From the NCBI RefSeq assembly GCF_031846385.1, contig NZ_JAVRHV010000001.1, forward strand, positions 992,001-1,056,000: a stretch of DNA of 64,000 nt. The letters run 5' to 3'. The DNA comes from Urechidicola vernalis. Its GTDB lineage: Bacteria > Bacteroidota > Bacteroidia > Flavobacteriales > Flavobacteriaceae. The notes below the pieces were generated by a model. It had not been told where the DNA came from and made no database searches. It worked only from the letters and a program-made list of their open reading frames with translations. Shown here one piece after another: positions 54,661 to 63,376 of this stretch; position 1 is the stretch's first letter; every line of letters begins with the position of its first letter. The position numbers were made by a program, and so were the translations under genes.

Positions 54661-55686
54661 ATGTCCCTTAAACATTCTCTTGTATTATTCGTTTGCAGTC
54701 TTTTCTTTATTTCTTGTGAAACAGATTATAAATTTAATATTGAAGCACCTAAAAGCATTAATGTTAACGAAGTACTATCTATTTCTTTTTCAGAAAAAAA
54801 TGGTACTCCATTTGAAAATGTTGAAATCTCATTAGACACAGAAAAACTTACACTTGATGAAAACTTTGCAGCAACAATTGACATTTCTAAATATAAATTA
54901 GGAAAGCACACCATCACTGCCATTGTATTTTATGAAAATCAAACAAAAAAAATAACGAAGCCTGTTTATTTTTTGGCCGATACAGCACCTGCCATTTACA
55001 CTTATAATATAATAAACAGTTACCCACATGATAAAAATGCTTACACCCAAGGTTTGGAAATACATGATGGTGTACTTTATGAAAGTACTGGACAATATGG
55101 GACCTCATCTTTGCGAAAAGTAGAGTTAAAAACCGGTAAGGTTTTAAAACAAATAGATTTAGATCAACAATATTTTGGCGAAGGTATGACAAAGTTTAAC
55201 GATGAAATTGTTTTACTTACGTGGAAAAAAGGAACTGGATTTGTGTATGACTTTGAAACTTTTGAGCAAAAAGACACTTTTACTTATAACAAGGAAGGTT
55301 GGGGATTGACGAATAACGGAACCCATTTAATTAAAACAGATGGTTCAGAGCGCATTCAGTTTTTAGACCCTATAACCAAGAAACAAACTGGGTTTATAGA
55401 AGCCTACACTCATAAAAGAAAAGTTGAGAACTTAAATGAATTAGAATATGTAAATGGTAAAATTTATGCCAATATTTATCAACAAAATTCTCTTTTAATT
55501 TTAGATGCAGATACAGGGAAAATTGAAGGTATCGCAGATTTAAGAGGTTTAAGAAACAAAGTTGAACAACACGCTGGCTTAGATGTGTTAAATGGCATTG
55601 CATATGATGGTGATAATGACAAATTATACGTAACCGGAAAAAATTGGAGCAAACTTTTTGAAATTGAACTATTGAAAAAAGACTAA
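54661..55686 (+). CDS. Lipoprotein glutaminyl-peptide cyclotransferase (bacterial/plant-type)
   Basis: 341 residues from ATG 54661 (MSLKHSLVLFVCSLFFISCE, lipobox FISC). An in-frame ATG 150 bp upstream would overlap rpmE and its promoter and bury the signal peptide, so I reject it. The C-terminal ~240 residues are a five-bladed beta-propeller: PHDKNAYTQGLEIHDGVLYE, STGQYGTSSLRKVELKTGKV, KFNDEIVLLTWKKGTGFVYD and NGIAYDGDNDKLYVTGKNW. The family converts N-terminal glutamine to pyroglutamate. The N-terminal ~100 residues are an extra beta domain. Confidence 0.9.
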   Translation: MSLKHSLVLFVCSLFFISCETDYKFNIEAPKSINVNEVLSISFSEKNGTPFENVEISLDTEKLTLDENFAATIDISKYKLGKHTITAIVFYENQTKKITKPVYFLADTAPAIYTYNIINSYPHDKNAYTQGLEIHDGVLYESTGQYGTSSLRKVELKTGKVLKQIDLDQQYFGEGMTKFNDEIVLLTWKKGTGFVYDFETFEQKDTFTYNKEGWGLTNNGTHLIKTDGSERIQFLDPITKKQTGFIEAYTHKRKVENLNELEYVNGKIYANIYQQNSLLILDADTGKIEGIADLRGLRNKVEQHAGLDVLNGIAYDGDNDKLYVTGKNWSKLFEIELLKKD

Positions 55687-55730
55687 ACAGGTTAATTATA
55701 AACTCTACTTTTATACTACAAAATTTTTAA

Positions 55731-57254
55731 ATGAAAAACTACTGGCTTATTGCCCCGATTATAATGTTGCTTATTTTCGCATCATGCAGGGACGATTTTG
55801 AAACTGTGCCTAGTTTTGGGGAATTGTCATTTTCAAAAGACACTGTATACTTAGATACTGTTTTTACGAATATCGGCTCAAGCACATACAATTTAAAAGT
55901 TTATAACAACAGTAGCAGAGATATCCATATTCCTAATATTACATTAGAACGTGGCTCTAATTCGGATTATAGATTAAATGTTGACGGCATTCCAGGAAAA
56001 TTTTTTCAAAATGTTGAGATTTTAGCGAAGGACAGCATGTATATCTTTATTGAAACTACGATTGATGCCGACGCTATTTCTAATCCACTATATACAGATC
56101 GTATTTTGTTTGATACAGGTATAAATGAACAAGATGTTGATTTAGTAACCTTGGTACAAGATGCTCATTTTTTATATCCCTCTAAAGATTCGGAAGGTGT
56201 TATTGAGACTATAACGCTCGGTCTAAATGGTGATGTCGAACCCGTTGAAATTCAAGGTTTCTTTTTAGAAGATGATACTACATTTACAGATGAAAAACCC
56301 TATGTTATTTATGGATATTGTGCCATTCCTGCAGATAAAACGCTGACCATAGAAGCCGGAGCTAAAGTCCATTTCCATGACAACTCAGGGTTGATTGCTT
56401 ATAAAGATGCAACGCTAAAAATTGAAGGGGCGTTAAATAATACGGTACAAATTGAAGGAGATAGACTAGAACCAGGGTTTAGCGAAGTCCCTGGGCAATG
56501 GGGTGCTATTTGGTTACGAGCAGGTAGTAAAAACCATTCTATTAACTACGCAACTATAAAAAATGCTAGTGTTGGAATTATAATTGACTCCTTAGGACAC
56601 CCAACTGAACCTACATTAACCATAAAAAATACCGAATTATACAATCATGCCAATTACGGCATATTAGGTAGAGAAACCAATATACTTGGTGAAAACCTTG
56701 TCATAAACAATGCCGGTTTTTCAGCGTTGGCATGTACCATCGGCGGCACGTATAACTTCTCACACTCCACATTTGCTAATTATTGGAGTAACAGTTTAAG
56801 GCAATTTCCTACAGTATTGGTAAACAATTTTTTCACCTACATAGAGAACAACACAGAGATTATTGAAACACGCGATTTAAAGGCTGCAAATTTTACCAAT
56901 TGTATTATTTATGGCTCTAATAATATAGAATTAATTTTAGACAATGTAGACGGTTCCTTATTCAATTATAATTTCAAAAATAACCTCATCAAATTCGATG
57001 ATTATAACGACTCCTTTGCTGGCATACCTGAATATGATTTTGAGGATACAACGCACTACCAGAACAACTTGTTTAATCTAGATCCTTTTTTTAAGGCTCC
57101 TTATGAAAATGATTTAATTATTGGGCAAGAATCCGCTGGAATTGATATGGCAGATCAAAATACTGCCAATCAAATACCTTTAGACCTTCTAGGAATAGAC
57201 AGAACAGTCACTCCGGATATTGGAGCCTATCAGCATATTATTTTTGAGGACTAA
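55731..57254 (+). CDS. Lipoprotein with right-handed parallel beta-helix
   Basis: 507 residues. Lipobox FASC at residues 15-18. The N-terminal part holds Ig-like DUF strands (LSFSKDTVYLDTVFTNIGS) and from ~residue 195 the repeats GAKVHFHDNSGLIAYKDATL, IEGALNNTVQIEGDRL and KNHSINYATIKNASVGIIID form a beta-helix. No catalytic motif seen. Likely outer-membrane surface anchored; may bind or cleave polysaccharide. Same strand and 44 bp after the cyclotransferase gene. Its TAA stop is inside the first CAAC-type arm of the accessory block. Confidence 0.82.
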   Translation: MKNYWLIAPIIMLLIFASCRDDFETVPSFGELSFSKDTVYLDTVFTNIGSSTYNLKVYNNSSRDIHIPNITLERGSNSDYRLNVDGIPGKFFQNVEILAKDSMYIFIETTIDADAISNPLYTDRILFDTGINEQDVDLVTLVQDAHFLYPSKDSEGVIETITLGLNGDVEPVEIQGFFLEDDTTFTDEKPYVIYGYCAIPADKTLTIEAGAKVHFHDNSGLIAYKDATLKIEGALNNTVQIEGDRLEPGFSEVPGQWGAIWLRAGSKNHSINYATIKNASVGIIIDSLGHPTEPTLTIKNTELYNHANYGILGRETNILGENLVINNAGFSALACTIGGTYNFSHSTFANYWSNSLRQFPTVLVNNFFTYIENNTEIIETRDLKAANFTNCIIYGSNNIELILDNVDGSLFNYNFKNNLIKFDDYNDSFAGIPEYDFEDTTHYQNNLFNLDPFFKAPYENDLIIGQESAGIDMADQNTANQIPLDLLGIDRTVTPDIGAYQHIIFED

Positions 57255-57376
57255 CGGTCTTGTGTATGATTTCGTTGTGCGAAATGTCGGAGACTTTTCC
57301 GCCGTAACCGAAAGATAATTAATAAGATTGAATTTCGGAGAGGAAATTCAATCTTATTAATTATACACGTAGTTGG
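57251..57376. repeat. 126-bp stem-loop site, attC-like (site 1)
   Basis: Outer arms CTAAC-GGTCTT-GTGTAT (57251-57267) and ATACAC-GTA-GTTGG (57363-57376) pair in the outer and inner boxes but have unequal spacers (6 and 3), the layout of an R/L-box attC. Inside is a 22-bp perfect stem (57315-57336 with 57343-57364, loop GGAGAG) and a short hairpin ATTTCG/CGAAAT. The beta-helix gene stop codon lies in the left arm. Confidence 0.6.
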
Positions 57377-57388
57377 TGGTAGGTGATA

Positions 57389-59551
57389 TTAATCTTTCTT
57401 AAAAATGTTTCCTTTGTTTTCTAATTTAAACCAAATTTCTTTCTCTATATCATATCTATATACAACCGATTCTATGACGTTTCCATTTGCATATTCAAAA
57501 GCAAAATGATTTTCAAATTTCGTCATATTTATATAACGGTCTTTAGTTATTGGTAACATCTCAATTTTTGGAAAGCCTTCTCTTTTGTAAAATAATTTAC
57601 CGTTCTCTACCCAAAATATTCGTGGTCCATAATTACCAACTACATCTTTAAATTGATTTTGCAATGTTTCAGAATCTATACTTTTCACATAGTTAATATG
57701 TGCAAGTACATCTTTTAAATAATAATGCTTTTGGTTGGCCTTAATAGCGATTTCATAAGCAATTTTAGCGCTATCTAATTTTTTAGCTTCAAATAAAGCT
57801 TCTGCTTTTTTAATGTTTTTGTCAACTTTCCAAGAGTAAGTTATATAAGAATTATCGAAGTCGTTTTCTTCATTTTTATAGAGATAATACTTATTCTTAT
57901 CATCCTTTAAAAATGTATTTTCCCAAGTTCTTCTATTATTTGGTGCTCCAGCTACGATAGTGTTTTCTCCGGCCATAATCATAGGTGTTATAGTCTGGTT
58001 TGAGACATATCGCAATAAGGTATTTTTCTCGACCCATAATTTCGAGGTTTGTTCACTGCCATTAACACGATACTCACCTTCAAATTTTTTTAAATTGTCT
58101 TTAGTTACTTTATGGTTTTTTAAGAAGGTTATGGCTTTATCATAAACTTTTACAAGATTTTCATCTTCAGGGTTTAATAATTTCATTTTAGCTAATGTGT
58201 TTTCAGCGGCAACTATATCACCCTTAAACAATTGAGGTTTTAATTGAAGGCTAAAAACGATGTTAGCTGGTAATAAAAGTTCAACTTTAGATAATTTTTT
58301 TAATATTTCATCATATTTCTCGTTAATCAGTCCAGCATTATTCAAATTATAGCCATTATTTATACTTGGGCGTTTTTCATAAGAATTAAGAGCATGCTCA
58401 AAAAAAGCTTTCAGGTTTCTGCTTCTTCCATAAAGAGTATAAAGCAAATAATTATAAGTTTGGTCATTTGGGTCAACTTGAAGCTGTAGTTTTATGAGTT
58501 CTTCAGCATCCTCATATGCATCGTAAGCCAGGTTTTTAAAAATAAGGGTTTCACCTCTTCTTTGTAATGGAAGTTTAGAGCGGTATTTATAAGCCTTATC
58601 TGCGAGATTGCGTTCTTCAAATTTGCTAACAGAAAATATAAGATTCTTTTTAGCAGATTGTAAATAAGCCAAAGCAAACGTGCTATCTTCTTTTGTGGCG
58701 TTTTCATAGTCTCCATTTCTGTAATATTCTAGGGCTTTTAAAGAGTTACTTGCAAATTCTTTGACATCTAAATCTAAATAAGTAGGAGTATTAAATTCAT
58801 TAGAGGCAAAATTTCCAGTAACAAAAACCGTAATGTTATCTATGATGTTTAATACATCATTACCATTAAAAGTTTCTTGCGCTATAATTTTTGCGTTTTT
58901 ACTATTTCTTATAAATGTTGTAATAGTATAGTTGCCATCAACAAATTCAAATTCGCCATCAACATAAAAATCATTAAATATTTTTGCGTTATTAACTTTA
59001 TCTACTGTGTTTTTTATACCAGAAAGTTTTGGGTCGAGGTTTTTGTTTTGCAATAAATCTTCTTGAAGTAGTATCGAGATTCCAAACTCTAGCCATGTCT
59101 TAGTGCTGTCTTTGGTTTTAGGCTCAAAATTATAAATTGGGAATCCGGTTCTAAATTCTTCTTTGGTAATTACTGCGGATGCTTGATTGCCTTCTTCACT
59201 TGTATATGCAATAGTCTTTGTTGTAGCACCTAAATCGCTATTGCCAAAACCAAAATAGGTAATCACTAGTATCAATATTATATTAACTGGAAATATAATC
59301 TTCTCACGTAGTTTTAAAACTCTATTATTAATTCGTTCTTGATTGTATAAATAAATTATTAAAGAAGGAATGATGCCAATAAAAATCCAGAGTAACAAAT
59401 CTACCCAATATGGCGAAATGTTATATCTAATTAAAACCCAATCTACAAATTGAAGTAAGGTCCATGCCGCAACCAAATATGCCGCAAAAAACTGAAGTGT
59501 TTTGGTCACTCTCTTTTTATCAAATTTTTTGCTTTTAATTTCTTGTTCCAT
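57389..59551 (-). CDS. TPR membrane protein of unknown function
   Basis: 720 residues. The first ~120 residues contain three hydrophobic helices (FFAAYLVAAWTLLQFVDWVL, LLLWIFIGIIPSLIIYL, IIFPVNIILILVITYFGFG), a layout seen in CadC-like and cyclase-like regulators that couple a cytoplasmic end to an extracytoplasmic TPR region, but no DNA-binding domain is present. The rest is helical with TPR-like segments (AKKLDSAKIAYEIAIKANQK, LIKLQLQVDPNDQTYNYLL). It fills the space between two stem-loop modules: stop 12 bp from the left arm, start 20 bp from the 354-bp repeat. No function assigned. Confidence 0.8.
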   Translation of the reverse strand: MEQEIKSKKFDKKRVTKTLQFFAAYLVAAWTLLQFVDWVLIRYNISPYWVDLLLWIFIGIIPSLIIYLYNQERINNRVLKLREKIIFPVNIILILVITYFGFGNSDLGATTKTIAYTSEEGNQASAVITKEEFRTGFPIYNFEPKTKDSTKTWLEFGISILLQEDLLQNKNLDPKLSGIKNTVDKVNNAKIFNDFYVDGEFEFVDGNYTITTFIRNSKNAKIIAQETFNGNDVLNIIDNITVFVTGNFASNEFNTPTYLDLDVKEFASNSLKALEYYRNGDYENATKEDSTFALAYLQSAKKNLIFSVSKFEERNLADKAYKYRSKLPLQRRGETLIFKNLAYDAYEDAEELIKLQLQVDPNDQTYNYLLYTLYGRSRNLKAFFEHALNSYEKRPSINNGYNLNNAGLINEKYDEILKKLSKVELLLPANIVFSLQLKPQLFKGDIVAAENTLAKMKLLNPEDENLVKVYDKAITFLKNHKVTKDNLKKFEGEYRVNGSEQTSKLWVEKNTLLRYVSNQTITPMIMAGENTIVAGAPNNRRTWENTFLKDDKNKYYLYKNEENDFDNSYITYSWKVDKNIKKAEALFEAKKLDSAKIAYEIAIKANQKHYYLKDVLAHINYVKSIDSETLQNQFKDVVGNYGPRIFWVENGKLFYKREGFPKIEMLPITKDRYINMTKFENHFAFEYANGNVIESVVYRYDIEKEIWFKLENKGNIFKKD

Positions 59552-59571
59552 TCATTTGTTTAAATTATTGC

Positions 59572-59925
59572 CAACAGACCTGCTAAACGGAGTTCTGTGT
59601 TTTAAGAGTAAATATAAAGAATTTGAACAACTATTATCGAAGTATTGGACTTCCTATTAAAGTTCGATAATAGTTCATCAAATAGATAATGCAATTATCG
59701 TTAATTGTCAAATTCTGATTATTGGGAGCGCAAAATACAGATCCAAATTACGTTTAGGTATAGTTGTGTCATCGTTTAGGCTCGATGCCCAACTAGGGTT
59801 GATATTCATTTAGAATTGAGATGCAGTAATTTGGTTTAGCAGGTCTGTTGTGACACATTCCTTTTGGGGTGGGAGTGCAAAGCACGTAGCAACAAAAGTT
59901 CAACGCTAGTTGAATGTGTCACAAC
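59572..59925. repeat. 354-bp repeat, copy 1
   Basis: Differs from copy 2 (60887-61240) at five positions. It is built of two palindromic modules sharing GTTG: module A 59572-59850 with perfect 17-bp ends CAACAGACCTGCTAAAC, and module B 59847-59925 with perfect 14-bp ends GTTGTGACACATTC. Module A also holds an internal stem ACTATTATCGAA/TTCGATAATAGT. No protein-coding ORF is credible in it; short frames at its right end are shared by both copies and just run out into flanking DNA. It lies 21 bp upstream of the minus-strand TPR gene. Confidence 0.9.
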
Positions 59926-60045
59926 GGTTTGTATAAGATTTGTGCGGCTTAAAACCCGTAGGATTTTCAGCCTAGTACAAATGTTTGTTGGTTATTTTGG
60001 TTTTACAATTTTCTTTAAAGTTAGCATAAATTTTATACGTTGTTG
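59922..60045. repeat. 124-bp stem-loop site, attC-like (site 2)
   Basis: Arms CAAC-GGTTT-GTATAA (59922-59936) and TTATAC-GTT-GTTG (60033-60045) copy the architecture of site 1: matching outer and inner boxes with a 5-base spacer on the left and 3 on the right. No ORF inside. It shares its CAAC with the end of repeat copy 1 and its GTTG with the start of the cation-transporter segment. Confidence 0.6.
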
Positions 60046-60063
60046 TAAGTAGTGCTTTTTCTG

Positions 60064-60858
60064 TTACTTGCTCAATTTCAGTATGCGAAATGCCCCTTGA
60101 ATTACCAATATAAAAACGATTGTTCCGATAATCAAATCAGGTTTACTTGAACTCAACCAATTTACCAAAAGTCCAGCGATTATGACTCCTAAATTAATAA
60201 TCACGTCATTCGAGGTAAAAATCATACTCGCTTTCATATGTGCCTCTTCTTTACTCTTTGACTTCTGTAAAATGTAAAGACAAATTCCATTTGCGATAAG
60301 TGCAAAAATCGAAACGATAATCATTGTTGAGAAATCGGGAAGTTTCTCGTCTCCCAAAAATCTTCTTAAAACTTCTACAAACCCGATAATGGCAAGTGTT
60401 ATTTGAAAATATCCAGCAAGTTTTGCAATTCGCTTTTTTTTAATCAACGTTCCGCCAACTGCAAACAAACTAATTCCGTAAACGAAACTGTCGGCAAGCA
60501 TATCCAAACTATCAGCAACAAGTCCCATTGATTTTGAGATTATTCCTGTTGTCATTTCGATAATGAAAAAGGCAAAATTGATTGCGAGTACAGACCAAAG
60601 CAACTTTTTTTGGTTTGCATTTTCTTTAAATTCTGTTTGGTCGGTTTGTTCGGTCGAGATTTTCTTTCCACCTAAATTTAGTTCAATAACGGACTTTTCG
60701 ATTTGGTCAGATTCTCCACTGTGAAAAACAATCAGTTTTCGGTTTGAAATATCAAAGTCTAAATTCGCAATACTTGAAATTCCGTCCAATTTCATTCGGA
60801 TGAGATTTTCCTCCGAAGGACAATCCATTTTGGTAATTTCAAATATCGTTTTATTCAC
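60064..60858 (-). CDS. Cation diffusion facilitator family transporter with N-terminal HMA-like domain
   Basis: 264 residues; GTG start at 60858 retains the family-typical beginning before MDCPSEENLIRMKL, an HMA-like domain with CPSEE in place of CxxC. Six hydrophobic helices follow. The metal-site helix reads SKSMGLVADSLDMLADSF (D119xxxD123 instead of HxxxD) and the fifth helix TSNDVIINLG (216-225). CDF proteins export divalent metals (Zn, Cd, Co, Fe, Mn) against protons. It is boxed by GTTGTAAGTA (60042) and TACTTACAAC (60881), complementary 10-mers. Hand counts of two 60-base lines (60301, 60481) give 22 and 24 G+C, which suggests but does not prove foreign origin. Confidence 0.88.
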   Translation of the reverse strand: MNKTIFEITKMDCPSEENLIRMKLDGISSIANLDFDISNRKLIVFHSGESDQIEKSVIELNLGGKKISTEQTDQTEFKENANQKKLLWSVLAINFAFFIIEMTTGIISKSMGLVADSLDMLADSFVYGISLFAVGGTLIKKKRIAKLAGYFQITLAIIGFVEVLRRFLGDEKLPDFSTMIIVSIFALIANGICLYILQKSKSKEEAHMKASMIFTSNDVIINLGVIIAGLLVNWLSSSKPDLIIGTIVFILVIQGAFRILKLSK

Positions 60859-60886
60859 TTGGTTTCTGGTTTTTCGGTATTACTTA

Positions 60887-61240
60887 CAACAGACCTGCTA
60901 AACGAAGTTCTGTGTTTTAAGAGTAAATATAAAGAATTTGAACAACTATTATCGAAGTATTGGACTTCCTAATAAAGTTCGATAATAGTTCATCAAATAG
61001 ATAATGTAATTATCGTTATTTGTCAAATTCTGATTATTGGGAGCGCAAAATACAGATCCAAATTACGTTTAGGTATAGTTGTGTCATCGTTTAGGCTCGA
61101 TGCCCAACTAGGGTTGATATTCATTTAGAATTGAGATGGAGTAATTTGGTTTAGCAGGTCTGTTGTGACACATTCCTTTTGGGGTGGGAGTGCAAAGCAC
61201 GTAGCAACAAAAGTTCAACGCTAGTTGAATGTGTCACAAC
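60887..61240. repeat. 354-bp repeat, copy 2
   Basis: Same length as copy 1 with five substitutions. Module A ends at 60887-60903 and 61149-61165; module B ends at 61162-61175 and 61227-61240. It lies 28 bp upstream of the minus-strand cation-transporter gene, mirroring copy 1 and the TPR gene. Confidence 0.9.
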
Positions 61241-61250
61241 TTGTTATATC

Positions 61251-61307
61251 ATAACAAAAAGTATTGTTATCCGGATTAAATTTCCAGGTAACCGTACTTT
61301 TTGTTAT
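61251..61307. repeat. 13-bp perfect inverted repeat after the amidohydrolase gene
   Basis: ATAACAAAAAGTA (61251-61263) pairs exactly with TACTTTTTGTTAT (61295-61307). It begins 15 bp past the amidohydrolase stop on the minus strand; a weak terminator or the outer part of a further stem-loop site are both possible. Confidence 0.55.
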
Positions 61308-61322
61308 TTTTATTCTTTATTC

Positions 61323-62600
61323 TTACTGCTTGTAAATTTCACCTTCCTTCATCACAAACACCACTTTTTCCATGGTATGAATATTCTCTATTGGGTTTTC
61401 ATCTACTGCAATAATATCGGCTAATTTTCCTGTTTCAATTACACCAATTTCATCTTGCATTTCTAGTATTTTGGCATTGGTTACCGTAGCAGATTGTATG
61501 GTTTCAATTGCTGGCATTCCTGCTTCTACCATATACCCAAATTCTTTACCGTTGATTCCATGTGTAAATACGCCTGCATCAGTTCCAAAAGCAATACCTA
61601 CACCTTTTTTATAAGCCTTTCCAAAAGTTGCTTGAATCTTAGGCCCAATTTCTAAGGCCTTAGGCACTACAACATCTGGGTAATACCCTTTTATTTTCGC
61701 TTTGTCCGCTACTTCTCTACCAGCCGTTATTGTTGGCACTAAATAAGCATCATGTTCTTTCATTAATTCCATAGTTTCTTCGCTCATCAAAGTTCCGTGC
61801 TCTATGGTTTTTACACCACCTAAAACGGCACGTTGCATACCTTCATCACCATGGGCATGTGCAGCTACATGCATACCGTAATCTTTTGCCATAGTGGTAA
61901 TGGCTTTTATTTCTTCAATTGTAAATTGTGGATTCTGTCCACTTTTAGCCACACTCAAAACACCGCCTGTAGCTGTGATTTTAATTAAGTCCGCCCCATT
62001 TTTATAACGTTGACGAACTGCCTTATTCGCGTCTTCGACACTGTTTACAACCCCTTCTTTCGGTCCTGGATTACCTGCCAAATCGTCTCTATAGCCATTG
62101 GTTGGATCTGCATGTCCACCGGTTGTTGCTAACGATTTTTCAGCCGTAAAAATTCGTGGTCCATCAATTTTACCGGCATTAATAGCATTTCTAAGGGACA
62201 CATTTACACCGCTTCCACCTAAATCGCGCACAGTTGTAAATCCAGCCATCAAAGTACGTTCTGCAAAACGAACTGAATTATAAGCCATATCCGCATCATT
62301 ACTAGTAAAACGCTCTAAGTACTTTTTAGGGTTAGTTTCACCTTCTAAATGCACGTGCATATCAATAAGTCCAGGCATCACTGTTTTAGACTTTAAATCA
62401 ATAACAACATCGCCTTCGGCTGCACTGGTATATCCTTTGTCTACTGAAAGTATTTCCTTACCAGATACCACAACGGTCATCTCGTTTAATACTTTACCTG
62501 ATTTTGTGTCGATTAATTTCCCGCAATGTAAATAGGTCTTTTGACTAAAAGCAATAATAGATACGAATAGGAAAATCCCTAAAATGACGTTGTTTTTCAT
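61323..62600 (-). CDS. Exported metal-dependent amidohydrolase
   Basis: 425 residues, signal peptide MKNNVILGIFLFVSIIAFSQ. Amidohydrolase TIM-barrel: VMPGLIDMHVHLEGE (HxH), LIKITATGGVLS with the bridging-lysine region, HVAAHAHGDEGMQRAV, KTIEHGTLM and GIAFGTDAGVFTHG. Closest in layout to Xaa-Pro dipeptidase/imidazolonepropionase-like exported amidohydrolases, which may cut peptides or lactams. A -7 box TATATTTG lies at 62632-62639 on the minus strand, 31 bp before the ATG. Divergent from the SDR gene. Confidence 0.92.
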   Translation of the reverse strand: MKNNVILGIFLFVSIIAFSQKTYLHCGKLIDTKSGKVLNEMTVVVSGKEILSVDKGYTSAAEGDVVIDLKSKTVMPGLIDMHVHLEGETNPKKYLERFTSNDADMAYNSVRFAERTLMAGFTTVRDLGGSGVNVSLRNAINAGKIDGPRIFTAEKSLATTGGHADPTNGYRDDLAGNPGPKEGVVNSVEDANKAVRQRYKNGADLIKITATGGVLSVAKSGQNPQFTIEEIKAITTMAKDYGMHVAAHAHGDEGMQRAVLGGVKTIEHGTLMSEETMELMKEHDAYLVPTITAGREVADKAKIKGYYPDVVVPKALEIGPKIQATFGKAYKKGVGIAFGTDAGVFTHGINGKEFGYMVEAGMPAIETIQSATVTNAKILEMQDEIGVIETGKLADIIAVDENPIENIHTMEKVVFVMKEGEIYKQ

Positions 62601-62656
62601 GATGTAGAAGAATTATTTGGTTTATTTTTACCAAATATAACAATAAAATATAGGGG

Positions 62657-63337
62657 ATGAAAAATGTAATTGTAACAGGTGCCAGTCGTGGAATTGGTTT
62701 TGAATTAATTCAATTATTTGCCAAAAACGACTATAATGTATTAGCAATATCTAGAAATATTGACCCTATTGAAAAATTACAGGTTAAAAACATTACCAGT
62801 ATTTCTGCAGATTTATCTGAGGCATTAGACTTAGAACGTATTTCAACTTATATAAAAGACAACCTAAATCAAATAGACATTCTTATTCATAATGCAGGTG
62901 CACTTATCAATAAACCTTTTACCGAATTATCTTCTGAAGATTTTATAAATGTTTATAAGGTAAATGTTTTTGCAGTTGCAGAACTGACTAAACTATCTAT
63001 TCCGTATTTAAAGAAAGGGTCTCATGTTGTTACCATTTCTAGTATGGGTGGAATTCAAGGAAGTTTAAAATTCCCTGGGTTAGCCGCTTATAGTTCCTCT
63101 AAAGGTGCCGTGATTACGTTAATGGAATTATTGGCAGAGGAATATAAAGATACCGGAATAGTCTTTAACACCTTGGCTCTTGGTGCTGTACAAACTGAAA
63201 TGTTACAAGAGGCATTTCCAGGGTATGAAGCCCCGGTTACGCCTGCACAAATGGCTGATTATATTTACAATTTTGCTCTAAACGGAAATACCGTTTACAA
63301 CGGCAAAGTATTGCAAGTGTCATTGAGTACGCCTTAA
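62657..63337 (+). CDS. SDR family oxidoreductase
   Basis: 226 residues. NAD(P)-binding VTGASRGIGFELIQLF, HNAGALINKPF, catalytic serine in VTISSMGGIQG, and YSSSKGAVITLME with the YxxxK dyad. Short-chain dehydrogenase of unknown substrate; cytoplasmic. Transcribed away from the amidohydrolase with a 56-bp gap; no operon partner. Confidence 0.92.
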   Translation: MKNVIVTGASRGIGFELIQLFAKNDYNVLAISRNIDPIEKLQVKNITSISADLSEALDLERISTYIKDNLNQIDILIHNAGALINKPFTELSSEDFINVYKVNVFAVAELTKLSIPYLKKGSHVVTISSMGGIQGSLKFPGLAAYSSSKGAVITLMELLAEEYKDTGIVFNTLALGAVQTEMLQEAFPGYEAPVTPAQMADYIYNFALNGNTVYNGKVLQVSLSTP

Positions 63338-63376
63338 TAAAAGAAAATGCCTGAAAAGTAATTGTTTATTGGAATT

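Noticed and set aside
59864..60052. Short plus-strand frame starting MGWECKARSNKSS, also found at 61179-61424
   Set aside because: Both frames begin inside module B of the 354-bp repeat and then diverge into flanking DNA, so they are by-products of the repeat.
57251..61240. A transposon or insertion sequence carrying the transporter gene
   Set aside because: No transposase is encoded, and I found no target-site duplication outside the repeats. The CAAC/GTTG joints fit a cassette better.
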